Shown here in pieces: positions 22,256 through 33,447 of a stretch of DNA of 64,000 nt. The DNA is from Adenophora triphylla var. japonica. Lineage: Eukaryota; Streptophyta; Magnoliopsida; Asterales; Campanulaceae. Location: positions 1 through 64,000 of the forward strand of contig JAFEMH010000754.1 in assembly GCA_022495995.1 (NCBI GenBank). The letters run 5' to 3'. Made by a program: the position numbers and the translations under genes. The notes beneath the pieces are model-generated. The model searched no databases, was not told the origin of the DNA, and saw only the letters and a program-made list of their open reading frames with translations. Each line of letters begins with the position of its first letter. Position 1 is the first letter of the stretch.

Positions 22256-23097
22256 CCGTGCTCACCCAGTTGAAGAAAACACAGGCCAACATCTCTCTAT
22301 GGTCCCTGCTCACCTCGTCTTATCCCCATAAACTAAAGCTGGAAGAAAGCCTGGCTCGCACTCTGGTGCCTATTGATGCTACTCCCGATGACGTGGTGCA
22401 ATTAATTGGGAACATCCACTACGGGAACATAATCACTTTCACAGATCTCGATCTCCCTCAATTCGGGGCCGATCATAATGAGCCTCTCTTCATCACAGTC
22501 CAATTGGATGAACGACGCCTCCCTCGGGTCCTGGTCGACAATGGGTCCGGAATGAATATCCTTCCGGCAAAGATCATGAGTCTGCTCAACATCAAGTCCA
22601 CAGACTTGAAGCCTTCCTCCCTCACAGTCAAAGCTTACGACTCGACATCTCGAGCAGTCCTTGGAGTTGCTACTTTGGACCTCTGGTTTGGCAAGAAATT
22701 GATACCTGTGGAATTCCAGGTTATCGATATTCCGATCACTTTTAATGCCTTATTGGGAAGACCTTGGCTGCATCAGGTCAAGGGGGTCACTTCGAGCCTC
22801 CATCAATGTGTCAAGTTTGTCTCAGATGGAGATCTAACAACCATTTACGGGGATCTAGTCACCTTGGAGGTCACGGAGACAGGTGGAATACCTATTCTGG
22901 AAATCAAACATGATGAGGAAGGTCTCATGCTAACAGGCTTCACGGTCGAGCCTCCTAAGGCCCAAGTTTGCAACATAGATCTGACGATCACTCGGGATAA
23001 AATCCCTCCGGTCCTGAAAATGATGAGGAAGATGAGCTATCTCCTGGCCTCGGTCTGGGGAAGCACCAACAAGGAACTCATAAACTCATTGAGGTGA
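22246..23097 (+). pseudogene. Aspartic protease of element B
   Basis: The sequence reads DPVLTQLKKTQANISLWSLL, then YPHKLKLEESLARTLVPIDA, the catalytic segment RVLVDNGSGMNILPAKI (Asp-Asn-Gly in place of Asp-Thr-Gly, near 22530-22575), IKAYDSTSR-type and LLGRPWLH, and TGGIPILEIKHDEEG. This is the retropepsin fold used to process the polyprotein. The catalytic aspartate is present. The frame is separate from the linker upstream and shifts again near 23040, where a G-patch-like GLGLGK is reached in another frame. Confidence 0.82.
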
Positions 23098-24240
23098 AAG
23101 GACAGAAAACTCGCCACGGCACAGGATATGAGGCCACCTCGGTGGACACCGCGAAAGAAAAAGAATTTGCTCTACAAAGGAAAGAAGCTATCACAGAAGG
23201 GTCCCGGTTAACAACCCTAAATCTCTCCCTTTCGAGTCCTAATTTGGTGACTACTTTGTAAAGGGTCCCACACAACCGGGTAATGTCACAGTCAAAGAGC
23301 CCACTCCTACAGAAGGGTGGCTGAAGCTACAGGATAGCCTCAACAAGTTCAGGGGAGCCAAAACTAACCCGGTCCGTAGAGTGTTTCTGGACCTACCCAA
23401 GATACCCGGGGCTACCACTACCATGAAGAGTGAGTATACTTTCAGAGGCGTGCCCAACCTGGTAGAGCAGTTCGAGAAGCTTACTACCACAATTCCTACT
23501 GCCCAGGAAGGCCCAAAGCCTGAGTTTGAGCTGACAATGCCGAAAGCCAAAGCTGCGGAAGTCTTCTCAGATGATTGGGATGGTCCGATTATGCAGCAGT
23601 TATTCGGGGAAGAAGTTCAAGTGCCGGACCTGATTGATCTCAGTACAGTCAAAGAGATGGTAGCAATAATCGAGAAGGGAGAACAGAAACAATGCAATTC
23701 CCGAGTCATGAGGCCGCTGACAGCAATGCCACTGAAGAATTGGGAAACTCTCTCAGGCCCGTCCGCGACCAAGGAGGAAATGATCATGAAACTTGGATTG
23801 GTCTCCCGTCCCTTTGTGTCAATCTAGGTAGAGTCCTCCGAGTCTCTCATTGTCAAGGTCGAGTCTCTAGAGTCGTCCGACGGCCTTACGCCTGAAGACT
23901 ACGAAATTGTAGCCAAGACTGTATTTCCTTTCGTTCTTAATGAAATGACGAACCTTTCTGAGTATCCCTTGATTGCCACTTTAACTAATGATAAATTAAC
24001 TAATAATTTAAAAAAAACATTTAATAATGATTCATTAGATAAAGAAGCAGACACATTAAATAAACAAAAAAAAAAGAAGAGAACAAAAATCTTTAAGCAG
24101 GTTGTTCGGAAAGAGGAAAATCGAGCCCAAGCTGCCGAAGAGATTTTGACAAGTGTGAATTTGGGAACTGCGGAAGAGCCTAAAGAGACGCAGATTGGTA
24201 GTTTCTTCGAAGGAACTGAAAAGGATGCCCTACAAAATCC
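23040..24240 (+). pseudogene. G-patch and pre-RT linker of element B, truncated by deletion
   Basis: In shifted frame a glycine-rich G-patch motif (YLPGLGLGK) is followed by GYEATSVDTAKEKEFALQR. A second open piece (23248-23827) holds LNKFRGAKTNPVRRVFLDLP, EYTFRGVPNLVEQFEKL and FELTMPKAKAAEVFSDDWDG. A third (23945-24240) holds LSEYPLIATLTNDKL, an AT-rich Asn/Lys stretch and EILTSVNLGTAEEPKETQIG. It then joins integrase directly at about 24237. Compared with E, about 2.4 kb (RT to mid-integrase) are missing. Confidence 0.7.
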
Positions 24241-24984
24241 TACAAGGTCCTCAACTCAAGGAAAGTAGCCCTCTTCATCAAAGAAAACATCATATGCAGA
24301 TACGGGTTGCCGGCCGAAATCATCTCAGATAATGGATCCCACTTCGAAGGGGAATGCGACAGGCTGCTAGCAGAGTTCAGAATAACCCGTCACAAGTCAT
24401 CTCCCTACAGGCCCCAAACTAACGGAGCCGTTGAGGCAGCAAATAAGACCTTGGAAAACATCACTCGGAAAATGGCTGTCCGAGGTCAAGATTGGCCCGA
24501 GAAGCTTCACCTTGCTCTCTAGGGCTACAGAGCATCCATCAGAATGGCAACCGGGGAAACACCATTTGCTCTTACCTACGGAATGGAAGTCGTGCTCCCA
24601 ATCGAGCTAGAAATCCCCTCACTCCGGGTACTGTTGAAAAGTCAGATCAACGAGGTCGAATGGCTCCAGAGTCGCCATGATGAATTGGCCCTGCTAAATG
24701 AACACCGATTGAAGGCCATGGAACATATCCGAGCCTACCAAGGGAGAATGACCAGAGCCTTCGACAAGAAAGTAAAGCATCGGGAGATCAGGGAAGGTGA
24801 TCTTGTTTTGAAAGAGAAGCCCCCAGTCCGTATCAACCCGCTTGGCAAATAGGAGCCCGTCTGGGTTGGGCCATATGTCGTCCAGAAGATCTTCTCCGGA
24901 GGGGCCATGCAACTTACAGACCTCGACGGAAATCCCTTCGTACACCCGGTGAATGGTGACAAGCTGCGCAGATATTACGTGTAA
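24241..24984 (+). pseudogene. C-terminal half of integrase, element B
   Basis: The sequence reads ICRYGLPAEIISDNGSHFEG (second catalytic Asp), YRPQTNGAVEAANKTLE (catalytic Glu), TPFALTYGMEVVLPIELEIP, RAYQGRMTRAFDKKVKH, then GPYVVQKIFSGGAM and GDKLRRYYV, ending at 24982-24984. Two tryptophan codons have become TAG (24520-24522 and 24850-24852). No chromodomain follows the GPY/F-type end. The first catalytic Asp and zinc region were lost in the deletion. Confidence 0.85.
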
Positions 24985-25435
24985 AACACTGAGTCAAAAA
25001 AAAATAAAAACAAAAAACAAAAAAAAAGAAAACAAAAAAAAAATATATCAAAAAAAAAGAGTGCTAAAAGAGTAATACCCAACTAGGTTGAAAACCCGAA
25101 AAGGGCGGCCTAGGTAAAAAACAGGGTTGCACAAAAAGAAAACAAAAAAATTAACTGGGTCGAACTACGGAGACCTGAGCCCTTTTGTCCGAAGGGAACG
25201 TAGGCAGCCGGAAACGGTTCGGTCTAAAATACAAATAAAAGACACACATTGATCAGACCATGAAAGCGTCTCGAAAAACTCTAAAGCAATTCACGTATTC
25301 ATTACAGTTAAAAGCTTTTTGATGAGTCTAAGCTCGGTTCATCCCTACAAGCGGCAACTGCTAAAAGAAACTAACATACATAATCAAACTAATGTGTCTG
25401 CTACAACAAGAAAGGGATACTCGGAAACCTCAAGG
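24985..25435. other. Spacer between pol and antisense DUF7745 in B
   Basis: This starts with A-rich sequence (24993-25070). A conserved hairpin at 25161-25210 has arms CTACG and CGTAG and an inner stem CCCTT/AAGGG. The block complementary to the DUF7745 3' flank motif (GATGAGTCTAAGCTCGGTTC, 25321-25340) follows. No gene is seen. Confidence 0.6.
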
Positions 25436-26938
25436 TCACTCTAAGCCGCTCGTACTGTCATCACCTCTCTTCTTCCCCCTTCGGGTCTTCTTCCTCTGAA
25501 TAGGAAAAATGTCGGTCTTCCTCCTACCAAGCTCTGGTGTAGGAACAGGATCTATCAATCCAGCCTCTGTCAGGGCCTTAGTAGCCCTAGCGTCATCTCT
25601 CATCTTTTGTAGCCGAGCTGGTAACATAGGAGTCCTCCTCTCTTGTCTCTTGACGTAAGCCTCGTAGTCGGTCACAACATCTCCGCTCCTATCATGAGGG
25701 TTGGCCCTCGCTTCGGCCCTCCTTCCCTCCGAAACTGTCAGGTCCTCCGCACCAGCAATGGCCTCACGCCGTCTCATAATAGCCATCTGAGTATCCCCCA
25801 AATGCCTCTCATACCAATCCAAGTACCAAGTGGTCAGAAACACAGGTCTCGGATGCCTGAGGATAACCCGAGGAGGGAAGGCGTCATACCTCCATACTCG
25901 GGAAAGAAATGGGAACACCGAAGGATCATCCATAGAAGCAAGAGCCACCACCCTAGTGGCTATATCATCAAAGTCCTCCAAAGGAGCCTGCTCCAAGCCA
26001 AACTGCCTCAGAACCAGAGCCGGAATGTAGAAGCTGGACTGAGAAAGCCCCGGAAGCATAACCACGTGAGATCCATCCTGAAGTACTCTCCAAGTCTCTA
26101 CCCGCTAATGAGGCATCGACCATCTAATATCTTCAGTCCGGCGACCAGCCATCCAATGCTCCCACGAGCCCTGATCATCAAAATCCACGGTAACCCCTCT
26201 CCTGGCAAATGTCCAAGGCTTGATCATATCCGAAGTTTCTCGAAGAACCCCCAGGCGCTCCATCAGCCACAAAGTCAAGAGAAACGGGCTGCCCCCGTGC
26301 ATGTACCGCCTCCCGGTAGCTAACCTGTCAAGAGCATGAAAAGTCTCCCCCAGGATCAAAGGTACAACATCTCTGCCCAAGCGACAGTGAACCACTACAT
26401 CCAGCAGAGCCCGATGACAAATCCCAAAAGAGTAGACCATAAACAAGGTCCCAAACATGCAGAGGGCAAAAGCGTCCCAATAGGCATCATCAATCAAGCC
26501 TAAGCCCCTAAATCTATCAGGAAGACCGGAAATATCAAAATGATCGGGACTACGGATCATACCTTGTGCTTCCTCTGGGGAAAGATGAAGAAGGTTGCAC
26601 AACCTATCGACGAAAGAAGCTCCTCCGGGCAAAGGAACCGCAATCTCTTCCACCTCCGGGCCACCAAGCAAAGCCCGAAATTCTTCAATGGTCGGAACCA
26701 CTTCATTGTAAGAAAGGCAAAAGACATGCCTTCTAGTATCCCAAAATGAGGAAGAAGCTCTCAAGAGATCATAGTCCGGAACCAATTCTTTGAGGGACCA
26801 CAAGCACTTTACCTTGTACCTTTCTTCGAAAAATGACCTCCTCTCGTGCATAATCTCCCTACACCACTCCTTGAACTTTTCAAAGAACAACATTTGCTTT
26901 TCTTTGGACAATTTTAGTGAAAATTTGGACATTTCCAT
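25436..26938 (-). pseudogene. Antisense DUF7745-like gene of element B (one nonsense mutation)
   Basis: A single exon of 501 codons runs from MEMSKFSLKLSKEKQMLFF to a basic, serine-rich end (RKKTRRGKKRGDDSTSGLE). Family blocks in order: LKELVPDYDLLRASSSFWD, FCLSYNEVVPTIEEFRALLG, FDISGLPDRF, WDAFALCMFGTLFMVYSFG, DVVPLILGETFHALDR, LLTLWLMERL, then LPGLSQSSFYIPALVLRQFG and YLDWYERHLGD. One stop (26105-26107) interrupts it where other copies have tryptophan (HW to H-stop, a G-to-A change). An upstream in-frame ATG (27088) is ignored because it would put the promoter dyad inside the protein. Function is unknown; the basic tail suggests nuclear localisation. Confidence 0.85.
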
Positions 26939-27033
26939 GGTCTTTTTTGCTGCTCTCCCGAATTTCCAGTGATTTTGAACTGGAGAAGACGAAGTTTCAA
27001 TGGCATTTATGGACCAAACCAGATCCAACCACC

Positions 27034-27080
27034 AAAATAAATGAACCCTGACAGATGTCATCCCCATCCGCGCGGATGGG
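27034..27080 (-). promoter_or_regulatory. Promoter region of DUF7745 in B: 18-bp palindrome and TATA-like box
   Basis: CCCATCCGCGCGGATGGG (27063-27080) is a perfect 18-bp palindrome. The TATA-like TTTATTTT on the minus strand (27041-27034) lies about 22 bp downstream and the ATG at 26938. The same core occurs upstream of PMD in B (30475-30484) and, with one change, in the B LTR (33448-33459). Confidence 0.7.
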
Positions 27081-27358
27081 ATTGTCACCCAGAAAAAATT
27101 TGTTGCAGTTTAAACTGCTGCACCACGGAGGAATATTTTGCTCGAAATCTTTGCATAGCCTGTCCAAACAGTTCATATACCAAACATTCACACCCTTGCC
27201 AAGAAACCAGGGCTCATGCAACATTGCATTCATAATAGATAAAAAAAACAAAAAAAAGTAGATTATTACATTCCAAAAAAAAAAAAGAGAAGAAATGTGC
27301 ATGAAAATAAAGTGTATCTGTCAAAGTAGGTACAGTCTCAGAAATCAATCAAAAATAA

Positions 27359-30311
27359 TCAGTCAGAATCCTCAGTGGCTGGCCCTTTCCCCCGATCCCT
27401 CTTGCGGCTCGGGCCCGCCTCCTCAGTAGCCGTGAATGTCTCGGGCTCAGAATCATCGTCCTCGTCTCCAGAGAGAGGCTCGCCTGGATCAATCGGTACG
27501 CCACGATAAGGCAAGCCGAGATCTGCAAAGAAGTCATATCCGAACGTGAACGCGTCGGACTCCTGGACGTGTGAAGATGACCCACCGTGGTGCCAAACGT
27601 GCCCCTGCCCGTGCAAATCCCCGAGGATGACGTGGTCCGGAGGAAGCTCCATGCCGGGATCTATGAGAGGAGAAAGAGGAGTCTCGGTAGAATGCTCCGA
27701 AGGAATAGGGGAAGCCTCCCGCTCGACAGGCGCCGGCTGTGCCCGCCTCGCTCTGGCCTGAGGAGCCCCACAAGCAACCATCCTCCTAATGAACCTCTTG
27801 GCCCCAATCACCTGCTTCGTCAGCTTCTCCACGACCACCTCCGGAAACTGCACGGAAGCAAAAGTGTCAAAAAAAATTGATGCGAAAAATGATGAAGCGA
27901 AAGGAAAGAAGAAGAGACAGTAAAAAAAAAAATTATACCTTCATACCCGGACGAGGCCGGAAAGCTCGTGGAAGCCGCTCAGGTTGAGGGATCTGCACCC
28001 TCAATCTGACCCCATCCTGGACATATGAAAAGTCCGTCCGGGGGTACCGCACGATCCCCTCCCCCTCTCTCTCAAGAACCTGGGGCATCCTCAGCCTCCT
28101 CAGGATAAATCTCGAATACTCCTCAATCGCCACAAACATCGAGAAGTGCTGGCCACCTCGATAGTCACCCCAGGTCTCCGATCTCTCACTCGGATGCATC
28201 ATGTCGGCGGGAGGCTCCACCGGTGTCATCAGAGGCGCACCCTCGCCATGCTGGCGCGTCACTCTCTCCCCCAGATAATACACATCGCAGGTCAGACCTC
28301 TCAAAATCCTCCGCTGCACAGTCCATCTCTCGGCACCCTTCAGCTGCTCCACGTCAAAGCGGCCCCAGGGGTAGAAAATCATCCCCTCATCCGTCTCAGC
28401 CCTCGTCAAAGGCAGGCAATCCCTGTATCTAAGGGTCGTGCGCCCCCTGGAACCTATCTTCTCTCGAGCATGCTTGCTCCAGGAGAGCATGGCCGGATAT
28501 GCCCCGATCTACTCCGCCGGCTGCCGCCACATCGTGACATGAAAGAACTCCAGAGCCCATACCTGCAAAAGGGAAAGATCCCATCAATCAAATGCAGAAA
28601 AGAAATGCGTGCTTAAAAAAAAAAGAAAAGCAGAAGCTTATACCTCCAGAGGGAACTCGAAGCATGTCGTAGAGGCGCGGCCTTCGGCTATACCGATCCA
28701 GAGCAAAATATAGCTCTGCCAGCCCTGCCTCTCCCCAAGACACCTCCCCAGCCATCTCCACATCCTCCAATGTCCTCAGCAAAGCAAACATCGCCGTCCC
28801 CTCGGCGTGTCCAAAAAGTGTGCTCGAAAAAGCGAACCACAAAAAGGCCCTAGCAATCTGCACCGCAGCCACTCTCTCATCACCAGCCTCGTAACTCTCA
28901 ATGCTCTCCACGATCTTCCCGTGGACCACAGCATACTCCATACCCATCCCCTTTTTGGGAATGGGGGTAAAGCCCAGAAGATCCTGCAGCTCCAGGTCAC
29001 TGTAGCCATCCCTCCACTCAATGCTCCGTCCTTTAAAGGACAGGCCCGTGATCGCAGCGTAGTCGGAAGGTGTGACCGTGGCCTCACCCCAGAAAAAATG
29101 GAATGTGTGGGTCGCGTCCCACCAGTGCTGCGCCAAAGCAAAGATCAGGCCCTTACTCTTGGGGAACTTAACCAACCCCCTCAGGCACTCAATGAACTCA
29201 TACAACCCAGTCCCAATGACGATCTGTCTCGGACTCATCAAAACTCCTCTGCCCAGGACTGGAAGCCGGTCCCACAGGTCAACCACGGCCTCCACTGATC
29301 CTCGAGTCTTCAGCTTATTCAGCTGTTCCGTCACAAAACGATCTCCTCCCTGCAATTAAAAGAAAAACAAAAATGTCAAAAAAGAAAAAATTGCATTTGC
29401 ATCCAAAAAAAAAAGAGAGCATACACATGCATCATAAAATTTTGAAGAAAATCGGGCAGCATAACGGCATACAATAAACTCAGCCCCATTTTTCTTGCAC
29501 AAAGGAAAAGAGTTTTCAGCAAATACCATTCATTCATTCATACATGAAGAAAGCATGTCAATAATAGCAAGTCAACGGAAGGAAAAACTCCGTCCCATTT
29601 TTTTTGCATAAAAAGTGCCCATAAACGACTTTCCACATTCACGGGGAGTCAACGGAAGCAAAAACCCATCCCACTTTTCAAAAAAAAAAAAATCCTATTT
29701 TTACAAAAATAGCATGCATATCAACATTGCAAGAATCCTACATGCAACAAAAAGTCCGTCCCGGATTCGGGCAAATTTTCGTCATCTCAAGTTTCAAAAA
29801 TGGCAAAATGCCCATTCTTTTTTCCAAACAAAGTGCACATTTTGGGTTACCCATAAACTCATTACAACATGCAAATCATCAAAATCAAGATTCAAAGCCA
29901 AGAAGATAATTTTCGAATTTTCATTGCAATTTTCGGACATTAAAAAAAAAATGTGGCAAAATGCCCATTCCTTTCAAACAAAATGCACATTTTGATTACC
30001 CATATATTCATTACAACATGCAAATCATCAAAGACAAAATCCAAGGCCAAGAATACCAAAATTTTCGGATCTAAAAAAAAAAAATCACAAAAATCAATTT
30101 CAAGCAAAAATCAACAAAGAAAATGGAGAAATTCGAAGTATACCGTACGGAGACTCGGATCAGAGGCCCAATGTTGCCACGCATCGGGGTATGGCTCCTC
30201 CGCAATCGATTGCGAAAGAGAGTAATGCCTCCTCATTCGAACAAGCTCTAATCGCCTCTCCGCGACCGGGCCGCGTCCTTGGCCTTGAATGGCAACTCCC
30301 GCGTGTTCCAT
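27359..30311 (-). pseudogene. Antisense PMD gene of element B (nearly intact)
   Basis: Four exons by GT/AG: 30311-30144 (56 codons, starts MEHAGVAIQGQGRGPVAERR), 29349-28644, 28562-27939 and 27847-27359. Exon 2 is the PMD core: LNKLKTRGSVEAVVDLWDRL, LAQHWWDATHTFHFFWGEAT, PSDYAAITGLSFKGRSIEW, IARAFLWFAFSSTLFG, VSWGEAGLAELYFALDRYSR. Exon 3 has VWALEFFH, GMIFYPWGRFD, LTCDVYYLGERVTRQHGEG and FSYVQDGVRLRV. Exon 4 ends in an acidic, basic-patched tail (GDEDDDSEPE; PSRKRDRGKGP). Breaks seen: a one-base frame change just before the end of exon 2 and a stop early in exon 3 where tryptophan is expected. Intron 1 carries two copies of a repeat (about 29805-29905 and 29950-30050). Intact relatives such as MAIN/MAIL1 are nuclear; this copy's role is unknown. 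Confidence 0.85.
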
Positions 30312-30443
30312 TGCTCGAAAATCGAAGAAAATCGGAAGATTTCGAAGCTTCTAGGGTCAACAATGGCGGTTTTGGCCCTTCTCTCTCGTCTCTCTCTCGT
30401 GAAACTGGAAAATGGGGAAGAGGGAACCAAAAAGGCCACGGCC

Positions 30444-30484
30444 TTTATTTAAACCAATCTGGACGTCATTCCCCTCCGCGCGGA
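30444..30484 (-). promoter_or_regulatory. Promoter region of PMD in B
   Basis: TCCGCGCGGA (30475-30484) is the core of the B dyad. A TATA-like TTTAAATAAA on the minus strand (30453-30444) lies 21 bp downstream and the ATG at 30311. Confidence 0.68.
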
Positions 30485-30605
30485 TAGGTTTGAAGGGTCA
30501 AAAAGACCCTTTTGCCCTTTAAAATTTCAGGACTCTGCAGTTTAGTCCTCGATTTAACAGAGTTAACCAAAGTTAACCAGAGTTAACCCCCTCTTCAAAA
30601 GAGCT

Positions 30606-31690
30606 TCACGGCAGTAAAACGTAAGTCCGATTTCTCCGAGAAAGATAACGGAATCCCGTTTCTTTCATCAATCTCATCAACGGCAGTAAAACGTAAGTCC
30701 GATTTCTCCGAGAAAGATAACGGAATCCCGTTTCTTTCATCAATATCATCAACGGCAGTAAAACGTAAGTCCGATTTCTCCGAGAAAGATAACGGAATCC
30801 CGTTTCTTTCATCAATATCATCAACGGCAGTAAAACGTAAGTCCGATTTCTCCGAGAAAGATAACGGAATCCCGTTTCTTTCATCAATATCACCGACGGC
30901 AGTAAAACGTAAGTCTGATTTCTCCGATAAAGATAACGAAATCCCGTTTCTTTCATCAAAATCACCGACGGCAGTAAAACGTAAGTCCGATTTCTCCGAG
31001 AAAGAAAACGAAATCCCGTTTCATTCATCAAAATCATCAACGGCAGTAAAACGTAAGTCCGATTTCTCCGAGAAAGATAACGAAATCCCGTTTCTTTCAA
31101 CAAAATCATCAACGGCAGTAAAACGTAAGTCCGATTTCTCTGAGAAAGATAACGGAATCCCGTTTCTTTCATCAATATCATCAACGGCAGTAAAACATAA
31201 GTCCGATTTCTCCGAGAAAGATAACGAAATCCCGTTTTTTTCATCAATTCATCAACGGCAGTAAAACGTAAGTCCGATTTCTCCGAGAAAGATAACGGAA
31301 TCCCATTTCTTTCATCAATCTCATCAACGGCAGTAAAACGTAAGTCCGATTTCTCCGAGAAAGATAACGGAATCCCGTTTCTTTCATCTAAATCATCAAC
31401 GGCAGTAAAACGTAAGTCCAATTTCTCCGAGAAAGATAACTGAATCCCGTTTCTTTCATCAAAATCATCAACGGCAGTAAAACGTAAGTCCGATTTCTCC
31501 GAGAAAGATAACGGAATTCCGTTTCTTTTATCAATATCATCAACGGCAGTAAAACGTAAGTCCAAAGATAACGGAATCACGTTTCTTTTATCAATATCAT
31601 CAACGGCAGTAAAACGTAAGTCCAATTTCTTCGAGAAAGATAACGAAATCCCGTTTCTTTCATCAATTTCACTGACGGCCGTAAAACGTA
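30606..31690. repeat. Tandem array, 72-bp unit, about 15 copies
   Basis: The unit contains ACGGCAGTAAAACGTAAGTC, CGATTTCTCCGAGAAAGAT and AACGGAATCCCGTTTCTTTC in order. The period is 24 codons, so a minus-strand frame stays open across it and continues into the next array. The reading register changes part-way through the array, which argues against selection for a protein. It begins about 120 bp from the PMD promoter dyad. Confidence 0.92.
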
Positions 31691-31740
31691 AGCCCGTTTT
31701 CTCCAGCAAAAGCCAAAGGGATCCCTCGATTCCACCCCCA

Positions 31741-31815
31741 GAAATTTTTTGAACTACGTAAGGGCTTGATTCCCCAATCGGGATACGTAGGTAGCCTACC
31801 ATAGGTCCAGCCACT
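31741..31815 (+). other. Conserved CTACG...CGTAGG hairpin in the B tail
   Basis: GAACTACGTAAGGGCTTGAT, TCCCCAATCGGGAT and ACGTAGGTAGCC form an outer CTACG/CGTAG pairing and an inner TTCCC...GGGAT-type stem. The motif recurs four more times in the next kilobase and in the tails of A and D. Confidence 0.6.
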
Positions 31816-31904
31816 CGACCAACACGGTCATCCTTTCCTTCGGCAGCAGACGTAAGACCGATCCCTTCAAATGAAGTCCACCAGAGGACCATCAATCCCA
31901 AATC

Positions 31905-32112
31905 ATCAAGGTTTGAGGCACCTAAAACGCCATCATCATCAAGGTTCGAGGCACCTAAAACGCCATCATCTTCAAGGTTCGAGGCACCTAAAACGCCATC
32001 ATCTTCAAGGTTCGAGGCACCTAAAACGCCATCATCATCAAGGTTTGAGGCACCTAAAACGCCATCGTCATCAAAGTCTGAGGCACCTAAGACGCCATCA
32101 TTGCCAGGTTGA
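31905..32112. repeat. Tandem array, 33-bp unit, about 6 copies
   Basis: The unit is AAGGTTCGAGGCACCTAAAA followed by CGCCATCATCTTC with small changes. It is adjacent to the hairpin-bearing array. Confidence 0.9.
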
Positions 32113-33080
32113 CGCCTCAAAATAGTCACTCCAGGGTCAAAGACCCGAACTACGACCGGCTTGATTCCTCTTAAGGATACGTAGGTAGCCTACCATTAGG
32201 TTCAGCCATCAGACCAAAATGGTCATTCATATCCCCAGCAGAGCGAATATACAACTTCAGTCATCAGACCAAAATGGTCATTCATATCCCCAGCAGAACG
32301 GATATACAACTTTACTCATCAGACCAAAATGGTCATCTCTTATCCCCAGCAGAGTTTCTTTCAGCAACCGACTACAGAACTCGCTCGCCAGGTTGACATC
32401 CTAAAACAGTCACTCTAGGGTCAACATCTGAAGATAGTCGGAAGACCCGAACTACGACCGGCTTGATTCCTCTTAAGGATACGTAGGTAGCCTACCATTA
32501 GGTTCAGCCATCAGACCAAAATGGTCACTCATATCCCCAGCAGAGCGGATATACAACTTCAGTCATCAGACCAAAATGGTCATTCATATCCCCAGCAGAG
32601 CGGATATACAACTTTACCCATCAGACCAAAATGGTCATCTCTTATCCCCAGCAGAGTTTCTTTCAGCAACCGACTGCAGAACTCGCTCGCCAGGTTGACA
32701 TCCTAAAACAGTCACTCCAGGGTCAAAGACCCGAACTACGACTTGCTTGATTCCTCTTAAGGATACGTAGGTAGCCTACCATTAGGTTCAGCCATCAGAC
32801 CAAAATGGTCATTCATATCCCCAGCAGAGCGGATATACAACTTCAGTCATCAGACCAAAATGGTCATTCCTATCCCCAGCAGAGCGTATATACAATTTCA
32901 GCCACCAGACCAAAATGGTCATCCCCAGCAGAGTTTCTTTCAGCAATCGACTGCAGAACGCGCTCACTAGGTTGACGCCTCAAAATAGCCACTCTAGGGT
33001 CAAAATCGAAAGACCCAAACTACGGCCGGCTTGATTCCCATTCGGGATACGTAGGTAGCCTACCACTAGGTCCAGCCACT
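32113..33080. repeat. Long-period tandem array (about 280-303 bp) carrying the hairpin motif
   Basis: Four hairpin copies (starting near 32146, 32449, 32732 and 33016) mark units containing GACCCGAACTACGACCGGC, TTGATTCCTCTTAAGGATAC and GTAGGTAGCCTACCATTAGG. Within each unit a 46-bp subrepeat around CATCAGACCAAAATGGTCAT is itself repeated. That subrepeat contains the short inverted repeat GACCAAAATGGTC. Confidence 0.85.
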
Positions 33081-33136
33081 CGACCACTTTGGTCACCCCT
33101 TTCCATCTTGTCAAATATGGAGCCTTACTCTTATCG

Positions 33137-33178
33137 ACGACCCCGCTTCCTTCGAAAGCACCGTCGCCGAGGGGCTAC
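33137..33178 (+). other. Element B polypurine tract and pre-PPT hairpin
   Basis: CGACCCCGCTTCCTTCGAAAG and then CCGAGGGGCTAC directly precede the LTR start TGTAAGTGCTCC. The same layout is found in A and D. Confidence 0.72.
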
Positions 33179-33447
33179 TGTAAGTGCTCCAATTTGAATT
33201 GTTAGTATTTTCGTTAGATAATTAACGAAAGTCTTAACATTCCTAACATTTCTAACAATTCCTAACTTTTCTAACAAAGCAAGGGTAAAGTAGGCATTGC
33301 TATTTAAGGTTAAACCAAGAAAAGAATCTTAAAAAGAAAAGAAATTTGGCAAGCTGAAAAACAGCAACCAGTTTGAATATTTTGAAAATATTCCTTGTGT
33401 CCAAAGCCTGCAGCTGCAATTAATGAACAGTGCACGCTGCTATACTG

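Noticed and set aside
26939..27088. Upstream in-frame ATG extending DUF7745-B by 50 codons
   Set aside because: The extension would cover the TATA-like box and the promoter palindrome, and no other copy has a matching N-terminal extension.
30606..32129. 507-codon minus-strand open frame across the 72-bp and 33-bp arrays of B
   Set aside because: Both periods are multiples of three, so any stop-free unit gives a long frame. The register changes mid-array, producing two unrelated residue repeats, so the frame is not conserved.
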